Below the pieces are notes generated by a model. That model made no database searches, had not been told where the DNA came from, and saw only the letters and a program-made list of their open reading frames with translations. Made by a program: the position numbers and the translations under genes. 16,644 nucleotides of DNA from CAZQQN01 sp964549595 (GTDB lineage: Bacteria > Bacteroidota > Bacteroidia > CAILMK01 > CAYYUA01), in the NCBI GenBank assembly GCA_964549595.1, contig CAZJWK010000059.1, positions 1 to 16,644 of the forward strand, read 5' to 3'. Below, in pieces: positions 3,932 to 11,855 of the stretch. Position 1 is the first letter of the stretch. Each line of letters opens with the position of its first letter.

Positions 3932-6931
3932 TTAACGCTTAATAATTTGCTGGGTTTTAATTAATTTATTGCCTTCCTTGATGCGAAGGAAATAAACCCC
4001 TTGATCCAAATTTTCGAGCCCAAGTGAGGTTTTGTTGCCGTTCTTGACCTCATTGGCTTCATAGGTCTTTAAAACCCGGCCATTTTGATCCATCAAATCC
4101 ACTGAAATAGCTTTTGCTTGACGGTTTTCCCATTCAATGTAAACATTATCCTTAGCCGGATTGGGGTAAATCTTTAACCCTTTAGCCTCAGGAGTTAAGA
4201 TTCCTCCGGCTTGGCTAACGGGTAATTGAATGACATTGCCTCCTGTTGTCGCCACAAAAAGGCCAAAAGAAGGACCATCATTATTGGCGGCTGTATCCAG
4301 GAAGCCGGAGGCAAGCACCGTTATGGCTTCTCCTTCGAGGTTCTCATCGGATAATGGGGCATTGAATTCTTCAACGGTTTCTTCGTTTTCTACATCTTCT
4401 ATGCCCAAAATGTAGTTGTCCGTCATGGCTTGCACGTAATCCGAGAAGGAACCGTATCCAAGGCTATCCACCAATGTTGCCTCGAGTTTTTTGTTTTCAT
4501 TGACATTTACCTCTCCGGCATCCAGAGCGCCATGGTGAACAAGGATATCGGTTTCACCGGAATTCTTAGCATCCTTTCTGGCCATGGTTTTAACATCCAG
4601 GTTAAAAGGCTTATCATCCTGGTAATTACCGGCATTTACTACACCACTGGCCACAGCAATATAATTCCCGGACGTGGATAGAGACAAATCAAAACTATCC
4701 ACATAGTTTTGTCCATTACCGGGGGCTATACCAATTTCTTTGGTACCAGCCGGCAGGGAAACAAAGGATGTGGCTTTGCGGAATTTAAGATCATCCAATA
4801 GCTTTTCGTCATCTACATAAACATCCACTGGATCAGCCGCAGCATCCGGTGAATTGTGTATAATCTGGAGTTCCGTGGAGTCCTGAGGCAATGCGACCAT
4901 TTTGCCACCACTTGGCGGTGCTACAAATAAGCCAAACTGAGGACCACTGTTATTGCCGGTTGTGTCAAGGAAACCTGACGCAACTACCGTTAACGCAGAA
5001 TCTTGAAGTCCTGCAGTAGATAAAAGCGTCTTATAAGCAGCCACTACGTTACCACTTGCAGAAGCCTTTACCTCGGCCACATAATCTGCGGTGGGGTTGG
5101 ACAAATAGCCTTCAAAATTTGAATAACTCAAACCGTTAACAATATTGCCACCAATGACGCTGGTTTCAGCAATGTCTACAGATGGTGCGTCAGGAGAACC
5201 ATGATGAACAAGTAAGTCAGTATTACCACTTGTCCCGGCTGATTTACGTGCCATCGATTTTAAATCAAGGCTTAGGGGTTGATTATCTTCATAGACTCCT
5301 TGCTGGACAACTCCATTTACTACCGCAATGTATTGGGTATCCGCTTTCAAATTGGGATCAAAGCTTTTAACAATTTGAGCGGTACCGCTGGGTGCTATGC
5401 CAATATTGACCAGACCGGACGGTACCTGAGCAAAACCGGTGGCTTCCCGAAAAGCCAGGTCTTGTATGGCACGCTCTCCGTTTACGAATACATCCACCGT
5501 ATCAGCAGCTACATCAGGAGCGTTGTGAATAACCTGGGCTTCGGCAGTTTTCCTTGGTAGCTCTACAAGTTGCCCGCCGCTGGCTGGGGCGGCATAAAGG
5601 CCAAAGCCCGATGCCAAATTGTTATTAGAGGGATCTAAGAAACCAGAGGCTACAACCGTCACTGCGGAGCCATTAAAATTGGAAAGGGGTGCCGTAAAAC
5701 TGGCTACCGTCTGGTTATTATTCTGCGTTTCTACATTGATTGCTACAGAGCCTGCCGGGGCACCCAAATACCCATCAAAATCAGTGTAAGAAAGATCATC
5801 TGAAAGGATGCCGAGACTCGGATTGGTAATATCTACTGTGGGTGCATCAAGTGAACCATGATGCACAAGTACATCAACATCGCTGCTTGTCTGAGAGGAT
5901 TGACGGGCATTGGCCCTTAAATCCAGGCTCAGGGGCTGATCATCCTGGAAATTTCCGGATTGCACAACACCATTAACAACAGCTAAGTATTGCGTATCTA
6001 CTTTCAAATTGGGATTAAAACCCTTAACAATTTGAGAAGTACCGCTGGGGGCTATACCAATATTGACCAAACCAGCCGGTATTTGTGCAAAACCGGTGGC
6101 CTCGTGAAACGCCAGTTCTTGTATGGCACGCTCTCCGTTTACGAATACATCCACCGTATCAGCAGCTACATCAGGAGCGTTGTGAATAACCTGGGCTTCG
6201 GCAGTTTTCCTTGGTAATTCGATAAGGGGGCCTCCGCTTGGTTTGGCCGCGTAAAGACCAAAACCAGGACCCAGATTATTTTTAGAAGGATCCAGGAAAC
6301 CTGAAGCCACTACTGTAAGCGCTGAATCCCCAAAAGAGGAAAGTGGCGCAGTAAAGCTACCCACTGTGACCGCATTATTTTGCGTTTCCACATTGATCGT
6401 GTACTGACCCGGTGAAACGCTTAAATACCCATCAAAACTACCGTAGGTAAGATCATCAGAAATTGTTCCAAGACTGGGATTGGTAATATCAACCGTAGGA
6501 GCATCCGTCACGCCGTGATGGACCAAAAGGTCAACATCGCCTGAATTGTTGGATTGCTGCCTGGCACTACCCTTCACAGCCAAACTCAATGTGGAATCGG
6601 GGTCATATTTAGCCGTTTGATTAATTCCGTTGACTACAGCAATATACTGGTCATTGGAATTCAAAGTGACCTGGAAGTTTTTAATAGGACTGGAAGCACC
6701 ATTCGGGGCAATACCTATATTAATTTGTGATCCGGCTGGTAAATTAGTAAAAGGCGTGGCTTCCCGAAAAGCCAAATTCTTAATGGCTCTGTTACCATTG
6801 ATAAACACATCAACAGTATCAGCTGCGACATCCGGGGAATTGTGAATTACCTGGACAGGGGCCGTTTGGGCTTTTAACTGGCCACTGGCAAGAAATCCCA
6901 ATGTAATTAATAACATTGTTAGTTTTTTCAT
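3932..6931 (-). CDS. Secreted four-unit DUF4397 repeat protein with T9SS sorting tail
   Basis: The 999-residue product has a signal peptide (MKKLTMLLITLGFLASGQLKA, cleavage near residue 21). Four tandem units follow, at about 26-245, 246-464, 465-687 and 688-905. Each opens with a (V/I)IHN(S/A)PD.AAD.VDV segment, continues with GIAP and QYIAVVNG, then a second half-unit DVDLLVHHG..DAPTVDI, and closes with ALTVVASGFLD...GFGL. Both halves fit DUF4397, so there may be eight half-domains. The C-terminus (919-999) starts KIYPNP and ends GVYFLRIKEGNKLIKTQQIIKR-like, the Por secretion (type A) tail read by the T9SS and removed at the cell surface. The protein is therefore probably released or surface-attached; its function is unknown. 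Units 2 and 3 are the most alike and share an exact 100-bp DNA stretch. A terminator follows the gene; I could not find a convincing promoter. Confidence 0.9.
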   Translation of the reverse strand: MKKLTMLLITLGFLASGQLKAQTAPVQVIHNSPDVAADTVDVFINGNRAIKNLAFREATPFTNLPAGSQINIGIAPNGASSPIKNFQVTLNSNDQYIAVVNGINQTAKYDPDSTLSLAVKGSARQQSNNSGDVDLLVHHGVTDAPTVDITNPSLGTISDDLTYGSFDGYLSVSPGQYTINVETQNNAVTVGSFTAPLSSFGDSALTVVASGFLDPSKNNLGPGFGLYAAKPSGGPLIELPRKTAEAQVIHNAPDVAADTVDVFVNGERAIQELAFHEATGFAQIPAGLVNIGIAPSGTSQIVKGFNPNLKVDTQYLAVVNGVVQSGNFQDDQPLSLDLRANARQSSQTSSDVDVLVHHGSLDAPTVDITNPSLGILSDDLSYTDFDGYLGAPAGSVAINVETQNNNQTVASFTAPLSNFNGSAVTVVASGFLDPSNNNLASGFGLYAAPASGGQLVELPRKTAEAQVIHNAPDVAADTVDVFVNGERAIQDLAFREATGFAQVPSGLVNIGIAPSGTAQIVKSFDPNLKADTQYIAVVNGVVQQGVYEDNQPLSLDLKSMARKSAGTSGNTDLLVHHGSPDAPSVDIAETSVIGGNIVNGLSYSNFEGYLSNPTADYVAEVKASASGNVVAAYKTLLSTAGLQDSALTVVASGFLDTTGNNSGPQFGLFVAPPSGGKMVALPQDSTELQIIHNSPDAAADPVDVYVDDEKLLDDLKFRKATSFVSLPAGTKEIGIAPGNGQNYVDSFDLSLSTSGNYIAVASGVVNAGNYQDDKPFNLDVKTMARKDAKNSGETDILVHHGALDAGEVNVNENKKLEATLVDSLGYGSFSDYVQAMTDNYILGIEDVENEETVEEFNAPLSDENLEGEAITVLASGFLDTAANNDGPSFGLFVATTGGNVIQLPVSQAGGILTPEAKGLKIYPNPAKDNVYIEWENRQAKAISVDLMDQNGRVLKTYEANEVKNGNKTSLGLENLDQGVYFLRIKEGNKLIKTQQIIKR
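5460..5559. repeat. Exact 100-bp direct repeat, copy in unit 3
   Basis: By eye, 5460-5559 is identical to 6117-6216. The offset is 657 bp, exactly 219 codons, one protein unit. It encodes the end of one unit and the start of the next (RKTAEAQVIHNAPDVAADTV region). Sequence on both sides has diverged, so homogenisation of just this stretch by recombination is likely. Confidence 0.85.
6117..6216. repeat. Exact 100-bp direct repeat, copy in unit 2
   Basis: Partner of 5460-5559. Recombination between the two copies would delete or duplicate one 219-residue unit without changing the reading frame, so unit number could vary between strains. Confidence 0.85.
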
Positions 6932-7264
6932 AATAATTAAGTTTTAGTTCTACAAATTCACAACCAAACACAAATGGTTTGAAGTTTTGTTCACTCTTTC
7001 TTAAAAAAATTTTGGAAAGGACTTACATGATCAAAAAAGGATAATAATGACCCTTTTTATTAAAAACACTTCCAAAAAACTTTAAAAAGGACGCTTTCCT
7101 TTAAGCTTATTGGATTATATGCTTACATAGTCAAGGATTTTACCTCCCTTTGTTTAGCATCATTTTGTATTCAATACCGGAAAAGTTAGAACGCCTTAGA
7201 TTTGTTTTTTTTCAGAGGTTTTAGTTGGTTTGTTATGGAATCAGGATAACTTATAAAGCATTTT
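6932..7264. other. Divergent intergenic region
   Basis: These 333 nt lie between the start codons of the leftward DUF4397 gene and the rightward rhomboid gene, so promoters for both should be here. The region is A+T rich. CTTACATGATCAA (7022-7034) and CTTACATAGTCAA (7122-7134) match at 11 of 13 positions exactly 100 bp apart. TAGATTTG at 7197-7204 fits TAnnTTTG and would serve the rhomboid gene, but the nearest upstream TTTG (7164-7167) is 29 nt away, so it is weak. I saw no good -7/-33 pair for the leftward gene and no coding frame. Confidence 0.5.
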
Positions 7265-8026
7265 ATGAATCAAGCAGGTACAGGGACTACTCCTATTCAG
7301 TATAAAAAGCGAAAAAAGCTCGGTTGGGCTCGATGGTTATTATTTTTAATTGGTAAGCCCATCAAAGTAAAAGAAAGCGTGCTCCACACCACTCCCTGGC
7401 TTACCCGGAGCATGATCGGAATCATAAGTCTGGTTTCCATCCTGGCCTGGTTTGGGCCGGAGAGCGAATTTTTATTCAATGCCTTTACTTTTTACCCGGA
7501 TGCCACAGGTACCCAATATTTTGTAGGCATGGTTAGTTGTGCTTTCCTCCACGGGGGATGGGGCCATTTATTTGGCAACATGTATTTCCTGTGGCTGTTT
7601 GGAAGGAATGTAGAATGCAGATTCGGACGAAGGCGCATGGTGGGGCTTTTTCTCATTTCAACTGCTTTAGGCGCGTTTTTGCATGGGACCTTATCAACCG
7701 CCCCTTTGGTTGGTGCCAGCGGCGGTATTTTTGGGATTTTAGTAATGTATGCCCTACTATTCCCCAAAGCCCGGATCCTTTGGGTGCCTTTCCTGGGCTT
7801 CTTTTTACGGTTACTGGCCTTAAGGACTGAAAAAATGATTGGCAAAAGGTTTCTGAGGGAAGGGTTGCCGATTCAGTTTTTCTTGATTCTTTACCTCCTC
7901 TTACAAGTGCTCCTGCTTTACCAGCAGCTTTTTGAGGACGGGAATGTTTCAGCCCTGGGCCATTTAGGAGGTGGGTTAGCCGGTTTGGTCATTTTCATGG
8001 GTTGGAAATACAAATGGTTACCGTAA
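7265..8026 (+). CDS. Rhomboid-family intramembrane serine protease
   Basis: This 253-residue inner-membrane protease should cut transmembrane segments of other proteins. After a basic cytoplasmic N-terminus (KKRKKLGWARW) come several hydrophobic helices. The diagnostic set is complete. HGGWGHLFGN carries H96, H101 and N105, with the same H-x4-H-x3-N spacing as E. coli GlpG. GASGGIFG carries the nucleophile Ser152, and ALGHLGGGLAG carries the partner His233. The Ser-His distance is 81 residues, against 53 in GlpG, because of a long basic loop (LRLLALRTEKMIGKRFLRE, about 181-199) between helices. Substrate unknown. It stands alone, with the unrelated hydrolase 145 nt downstream under its own promoter. 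Confidence 0.92.
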   Translation: MNQAGTGTTPIQYKKRKKLGWARWLLFLIGKPIKVKESVLHTTPWLTRSMIGIISLVSILAWFGPESEFLFNAFTFYPDATGTQYFVGMVSCAFLHGGWGHLFGNMYFLWLFGRNVECRFGRRRMVGLFLISTALGAFLHGTLSTAPLVGASGGIFGILVMYALLFPKARILWVPFLGFFLRLLALRTEKMIGKRFLREGLPIQFFLILYLLLQVLLLYQQLFEDGNVSALGHLGGGLAGLVIFMGWKYKWLP

Positions 8027-8119
8027 GAGCAAAAGCAAAAATTCTTTATTTCCTTATTGAGTAGCTTCTGTTTCATTGGTTAAGTAAAAAAATGGGCCTT
8101 AGGAGCCCAATCCACCGAA

Positions 8120-8150
8120 TTGCCATAACCACCGAAAAAAGGTAATTTTG
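8120..8150 (+). promoter_or_regulatory. Bacteroidota-type promoter of the alpha/beta hydrolase gene
   Basis: TTG at 8120-8122 and TAATTTTG at 8143-8150 are separated by 20 nt, matching TTTG/TTG-N~20-TAnnTTTG of the Bacteroidota primary sigma factor. Transcription would start near 8156, giving a leader of about 16 nt before ATG 8172. Confidence 0.65.
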
Positions 8151-8171
8151 CCTGACGCCAAATAAGCCGTT

Positions 8172-8939
8172 ATGGAACTGAATTACAAGAGCTACGGTGA
8201 GGGAGAACCTGTCATTATTTTACACGGGCTATTAGGCAGTTTGGATAACTGGCATTCTATAGCCCGGAAACTTGCTGCTAATTACCGGGTTTTTCTGCTG
8301 GATCAACGCAACCACGGGAAATCACCCCACGCAGACAAAATGGATTATCCTTCCATGGCTGAAGATGTTTTTGCTTTTATGCAAGCGCAAAACATTCCTT
8401 CGGCTTACTTTGCCGGTCATTCCATGGGTGGAAAAACCGCAATGACTCTGGCCCTGAAATACCCGGAAAGCGTGGATAAACTGGTATCAATTGATATGCC
8501 TCCCAAACAAAATTCACCGGGTCATGAAACCATTTTTCAAGCGCTTAATGCGATGGATTTAAGCAAAGTAGAAAAAAGGCGTGATGCCGATGAGCAGCTG
8601 AAGCAATACATCCCGGATTTTGGTATAAGGCAATTTTTGTTGAAAAACCTGGAAAGGGGGCCAAAAGGAGGTTACCAATGGAAGATGAACCTTAAGGCCA
8701 TTGAAAATGCTTACCCCAATATTTTAGAGGGTGTTACCGCAGAAAAGCCCTGTGAGAAACCCACCTTGTTTATTCGAGGGGAGAAATCAGATTACATAAA
8801 AAGTTCAGAATTAGGGGACTACCAAAAATTATTTCCCAGGGCGAGGTTAGAAACCATCGAGGAAGCGGGTCATTGGGTACATGCGGAAGCACCCGAAGCT
8901 TTTATCCAATCTATTATCCAATTTTTCTCCGATCAGTAA
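8172..8939 (+). CDS. Alpha/beta hydrolase, YbfF-like esterase
   Basis: The 255-residue cytoplasmic hydrolase has no signal peptide. It has the oxyanion-loop motif HGLLGS (18-23), the LLDQRNHGKSPH segment (42-53) characteristic of the YbfF/acyl-esterase group, the nucleophile elbow GHSMGG with Ser84, a candidate acid Asp207 (GEKSDYI) and the catalytic His234 (EAGHWVHAE). A cap region of about 110-190 lies between strands. YbfF-type enzymes split short acyl esters, including acyl-CoA or malonyl-CoA in vitro; the natural substrate here is unknown. It has a well-formed promoter just upstream and faces the YkgJ-type gene tail to tail with 29 nt between and no visible terminator. Confidence 0.9.
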   Translation: MELNYKSYGEGEPVIILHGLLGSLDNWHSIARKLAANYRVFLLDQRNHGKSPHADKMDYPSMAEDVFAFMQAQNIPSAYFAGHSMGGKTAMTLALKYPESVDKLVSIDMPPKQNSPGHETIFQALNAMDLSKVEKRRDADEQLKQYIPDFGIRQFLLKNLERGPKGGYQWKMNLKAIENAYPNILEGVTAEKPCEKPTLFIRGEKSDYIKSSELGDYQKLFPRARLETIEEAGHWVHAEAPEAFIQSIIQFFSDQ

Positions 8940-8968
8940 AAGCCCGTGCATATCACTACTTCATATCC

Positions 8969-9466
8969 CTATTTGGATGCCACTTGGTTTTTGAGCTTTT
9001 CCAAAACATAGTAAACGGCAGGACATTGAGCGTAATTATTAGCCGCCACGTTCAGGTGTTTGTGCATTTTTCGGTGATTGGTATGCGGAAAATTAGCGCA
9101 AGCTTCCGGCCGGTCTTCATAGACCATGCACTTGTTATCCGCCATTAGAAAAGGACAGGGCTTTTGATTCATGATGTAATCACCATCTTCATCCTTTTTT
9201 AGGTATCTGTCGATGAAGGCATTGGAAGAGATTTTCAAAACCTTGGCAATGCGATTGATATCCCTTTCTTTAACCCTTGGGCTCATGGTTTTGCAACAAT
9301 TGGCACATTGTAAGCAATCTATATGGGTAAAAGCTTCCTCATGGGCAGCTTTAAATTGCTGATCCAGATTCCGGGGAACTTTTTTCCGCAGCTTCTTCAG
9401 GAATTGCTTTGTTTCCTTACTTTTTTCCTGTGCTTTTTGAAGGTATTTCTGGTAAGCAGGGTTCAT
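8969..9466 (-). CDS. YkgJ-family cysteine-cluster protein
   Basis: The 165-residue cytoplasmic protein starts with a basic, helical N-terminus (YLQKAQEKSKETKQFLKKLRKK). The metal-binding core has C51-x2-C54-x2-CC57-58 (CLQCANCC), then C104 in KPCPFL, C113 in NKCMVYEDRP and C123 in EACANFP. This is the usual CxxCxxCC...CPFL...C..Y..RP..C pattern of the zinc/iron-chelating YkgJ family. An extra C148 occurs near the C-terminus. Biological role is not well defined. It is the third gene of a possible leftward unit, 102 nt after rnr. Confidence 0.9.
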   Translation of the reverse strand: MNPAYQKYLQKAQEKSKETKQFLKKLRKKVPRNLDQQFKAAHEEAFTHIDCLQCANCCKTMSPRVKERDINRIAKVLKISSNAFIDRYLKKDEDGDYIMNQKPCPFLMADNKCMVYEDRPEACANFPHTNHRKMHKHLNVAANNYAQCPAVYYVLEKLKNQVASK

Positions 9467-9568
9467 TGATCTGGCTTTTGTAACACTTCAGGAAATGGCT
9501 GTTGAATTATTATTCATGCCCGATAAATCATCTGTTTGGCCATCGGAAACGGGCTAAAAATTTATAAA

Positions 9569-11716
9569 TTACAGCATGTCAAATATCAATTTCCGGTCCA
9601 ATGGATTGGCCTCCATAACCCGGATTTTCACATCGTCCCCCAGCTGATAGGTCCGGCCATAATTGACCCCTCTTACAAGGTAATTGTTGTCATCAAACTC
9701 ATAATAATCATCGATCAGGTTTTCAAGCGGAATTTTTCCCTCACATTTGTTCTCCGGAATTTCCACAAACAAAATTTTATTAGACACTCCGGAAACCAAG
9801 CCCTTGAATTCTTCCCCTATATGATCAGCCATGTACTCAACCTGTTTGTACTTCACGGAAGCCCTTTCAGCGTCCTCGGCCCGGATCTCCATTTCAGAGG
9901 AATGCTTACACTGCTTTTCGATCTCTGATTGCTTTGGTTCCGGACCTTCACCCGTTAAATAATGTTGAAGTAACCGGTGGGCTATTACATCCGGATAACG
10001 CCTGATGGGTGAGGTGAAATGGGTATAATAATCAAAGGACAAGCCATAATGACTTCCCTGCTTGGTAGTGTAAAAGGCCTTCGACATGGTACGGAGGGCC
10101 AGGGATTCCAACATATTTTGCTCAGGTCTGCCTTCCACCTTGTCCAGCAATTTATTGAAGGAAGCGGATATGGCTTCAGGATCCTTGGTGTCAAACTCAT
10201 AACCAAAACTGCGAGCAATCTTAACGAAATTTTCGAGCTTGTCGTCCGGCGGAGATTCATGAACACGATAGACAAATGGCATTTCCTGGAAACTTTCCTG
10301 CCTGGAAAAAATGAACTCTGCCACTTTACGATTTGCAAGCAACATGAAATCCTCTATCAGGAAATGAGCATCCTGGCGGATTTTTTTAATGATGCCCACG
10401 GGATGATGATTTTCATCCATCTCAAATTCTACTTCTTCGGTTTCAAAAGATATGGCTCCTTCTTCAAATCGCCTTTTTCGAAGTTTTTTAGCCAAATCCC
10501 TTAAAGTGCCTAATTCCTTTGAAAAGGAGTCATCCCCGGTATCCATGCTTTTCTGTGCCTCTTCATAATCAAACCTTTTATCAGAATTGATAAGGGTTTT
10601 ACCAAACCACTCTTCCTTGACATGGGCTTCTTCGTCAAGCTGAAAAACCGCAGAAAAGGCTAACTTATCTTCTTCAGGCCGCAGAGAGCACAATTGGTTG
10701 GAAAGCTTTTCCGGTAACATGGGAATGACCCTGTCCACCAAATATACGGATGTGGCTCGCTTGTAGGCTTCCTGGTCCAATTCTGACCCCGGTTTAACAT
10801 AATGCGTTACATCGGCAATATGAATGCCTACCTCCCATAGCCCATTGTCCAACTTCCGGATAGACAAGGCATCATCAAAATCCTTGGCATCTTTGGGGTC
10901 AATGGTAAAGGTGGTCACATCCCGGAAATCCTTTCGCTTTTCTTCTTCTTCCCTGGGAATGCTATCCGAGATGCCTTCTGCTTCTTGTTCAACAGCTTTT
11001 GGAAAAGACGTAGGCAATTGAAATTCCTCAATAATGGCTTCCATTTCAGTTTTATGGTCACCGGCCTCACCCAGGATTTTCAAAACTTTCCCAAAAGGAC
11101 TCTTGGCATCGATAGGCCAGTCAGTCATTTCCACCACAACTTTTTGGCCATTTTTGCCTCCATTAAGGGATTTTAAGGGGATAAAAATATCCACATCCAT
11201 TTTTGGGTTGTCCGGAACCAGAAAAGCAAATTTTTCTGAAAGCTCCAGTGTCCCCACAAATTCATTCTTATAACGCTCTATCACCTCAAGGATCTCTCCC
11301 TCCGGTCGTCCTCCCTTACGCTTTCCTTTGTGTAGCCTGATTTTTACCAGATCCCCATTCAGGGCATTTGCGGTTTTATTGGGCGGGATAAAAACGTCTT
11401 CTTCCTGTTCCTCCAGGGTTACAAAGCCAAAGCCTTTTCCGCTCATATCCACACGACCAGTATATTCTTCCTTTTGGGCAAGATGTTTATATTTCCCTGG
11501 CTTGGTTTCCTGAATATAACCATCTAAATAAAGCTCTTCCAGCACTTTTAAGAGCTTCTCCTTTTCCTTTTTGGTATCTAATTCGAGGTGAGCGGCTAAT
11601 TGCTTATGGTTAAAGCCTTTTCCGGTCTGATTTTTCAAGTAATCCTTTACGGCTTTTTTAATGGCTTTTTTCTTTTTATTGGGATTGGCTTTTTTATCCT
11701 TCTTGGAATTTGGCAT
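9569..11716 (-). CDS. rnr: Ribonuclease R (3'-5' exoribonuclease)
   Basis: RNase R degrades structured RNA from the 3' end and takes part in mRNA and rRNA turnover. The 715 residues show, in order, a very Lys-rich start (1-25), a winged-helix segment (about 25-80), cold-shock domains (about 85-215; GKGFGFV at 93-99), the RNB catalytic domain (about 262-590) and a C-terminal S1 domain (about 633-715). The metal-binding acids are intact: D273, D279, D281 and D282 in TIDPKDAKDFDDA, matching the set known in E. coli. HYGLSFDYYTHFTSPIRRY (556-574) is the other family signature. It is about 100 residues shorter than the E. coli enzyme, mainly because it lacks the basic C-terminal tail; the basic stretch is at the N-terminus instead. 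tamB ends 139 nt upstream. Confidence 0.95.
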   Translation of the reverse strand: MPNSKKDKKANPNKKKKAIKKAVKDYLKNQTGKGFNHKQLAAHLELDTKKEKEKLLKVLEELYLDGYIQETKPGKYKHLAQKEEYTGRVDMSGKGFGFVTLEEQEEDVFIPPNKTANALNGDLVKIRLHKGKRKGGRPEGEILEVIERYKNEFVGTLELSEKFAFLVPDNPKMDVDIFIPLKSLNGGKNGQKVVVEMTDWPIDAKSPFGKVLKILGEAGDHKTEMEAIIEEFQLPTSFPKAVEQEAEGISDSIPREEEEKRKDFRDVTTFTIDPKDAKDFDDALSIRKLDNGLWEVGIHIADVTHYVKPGSELDQEAYKRATSVYLVDRVIPMLPEKLSNQLCSLRPEEDKLAFSAVFQLDEEAHVKEEWFGKTLINSDKRFDYEEAQKSMDTGDDSFSKELGTLRDLAKKLRKRRFEEGAISFETEEVEFEMDENHHPVGIIKKIRQDAHFLIEDFMLLANRKVAEFIFSRQESFQEMPFVYRVHESPPDDKLENFVKIARSFGYEFDTKDPEAISASFNKLLDKVEGRPEQNMLESLALRTMSKAFYTTKQGSHYGLSFDYYTHFTSPIRRYPDVIAHRLLQHYLTGEGPEPKQSEIEKQCKHSSEMEIRAEDAERASVKYKQVEYMADHIGEEFKGLVSGVSNKILFVEIPENKCEGKIPLENLIDDYYEFDDNNYLVRGVNYGRTYQLGDDVKIRVMEANPLDRKLIFDML

Positions 11717-11855
11717 ATGGGTTTAATAGGTTTTCAAGCTTAAGCTATTCAAAATTTTCAATAACCAAATGATTAGGTTCAGCATTGCAATTTTACAAAA
11801 GGTTAAAAGGATTATTTCTCTTTGGGCAATGTCTCGTGGCTAAAAAAACAGCCTT

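Noticed and set aside
4230..6845. Several + strand frames of 61-93 codons opposite the DUF4397 gene
   Set aside because: They are antisense shadows of a repeated coding sequence. Two of them share the same ending only because the underlying repeat is identical. None has recognisable protein features.
8086..8109. Hairpin TGGGC/GCCCA beside seven A as a terminator
   Set aside because: The stem is only 5 bp. The T run would serve the leftward direction, where no gene ends nearby; for the rhomboid gene on the + strand no T run follows.
9503..9560. GCCCG...CGGGC inverted sequence in the rnr-ykgJ gap
   Set aside because: The arms are 5 bp with a loop of more than 25 nt and no T run in the leftward direction, so terminator function is not supported.
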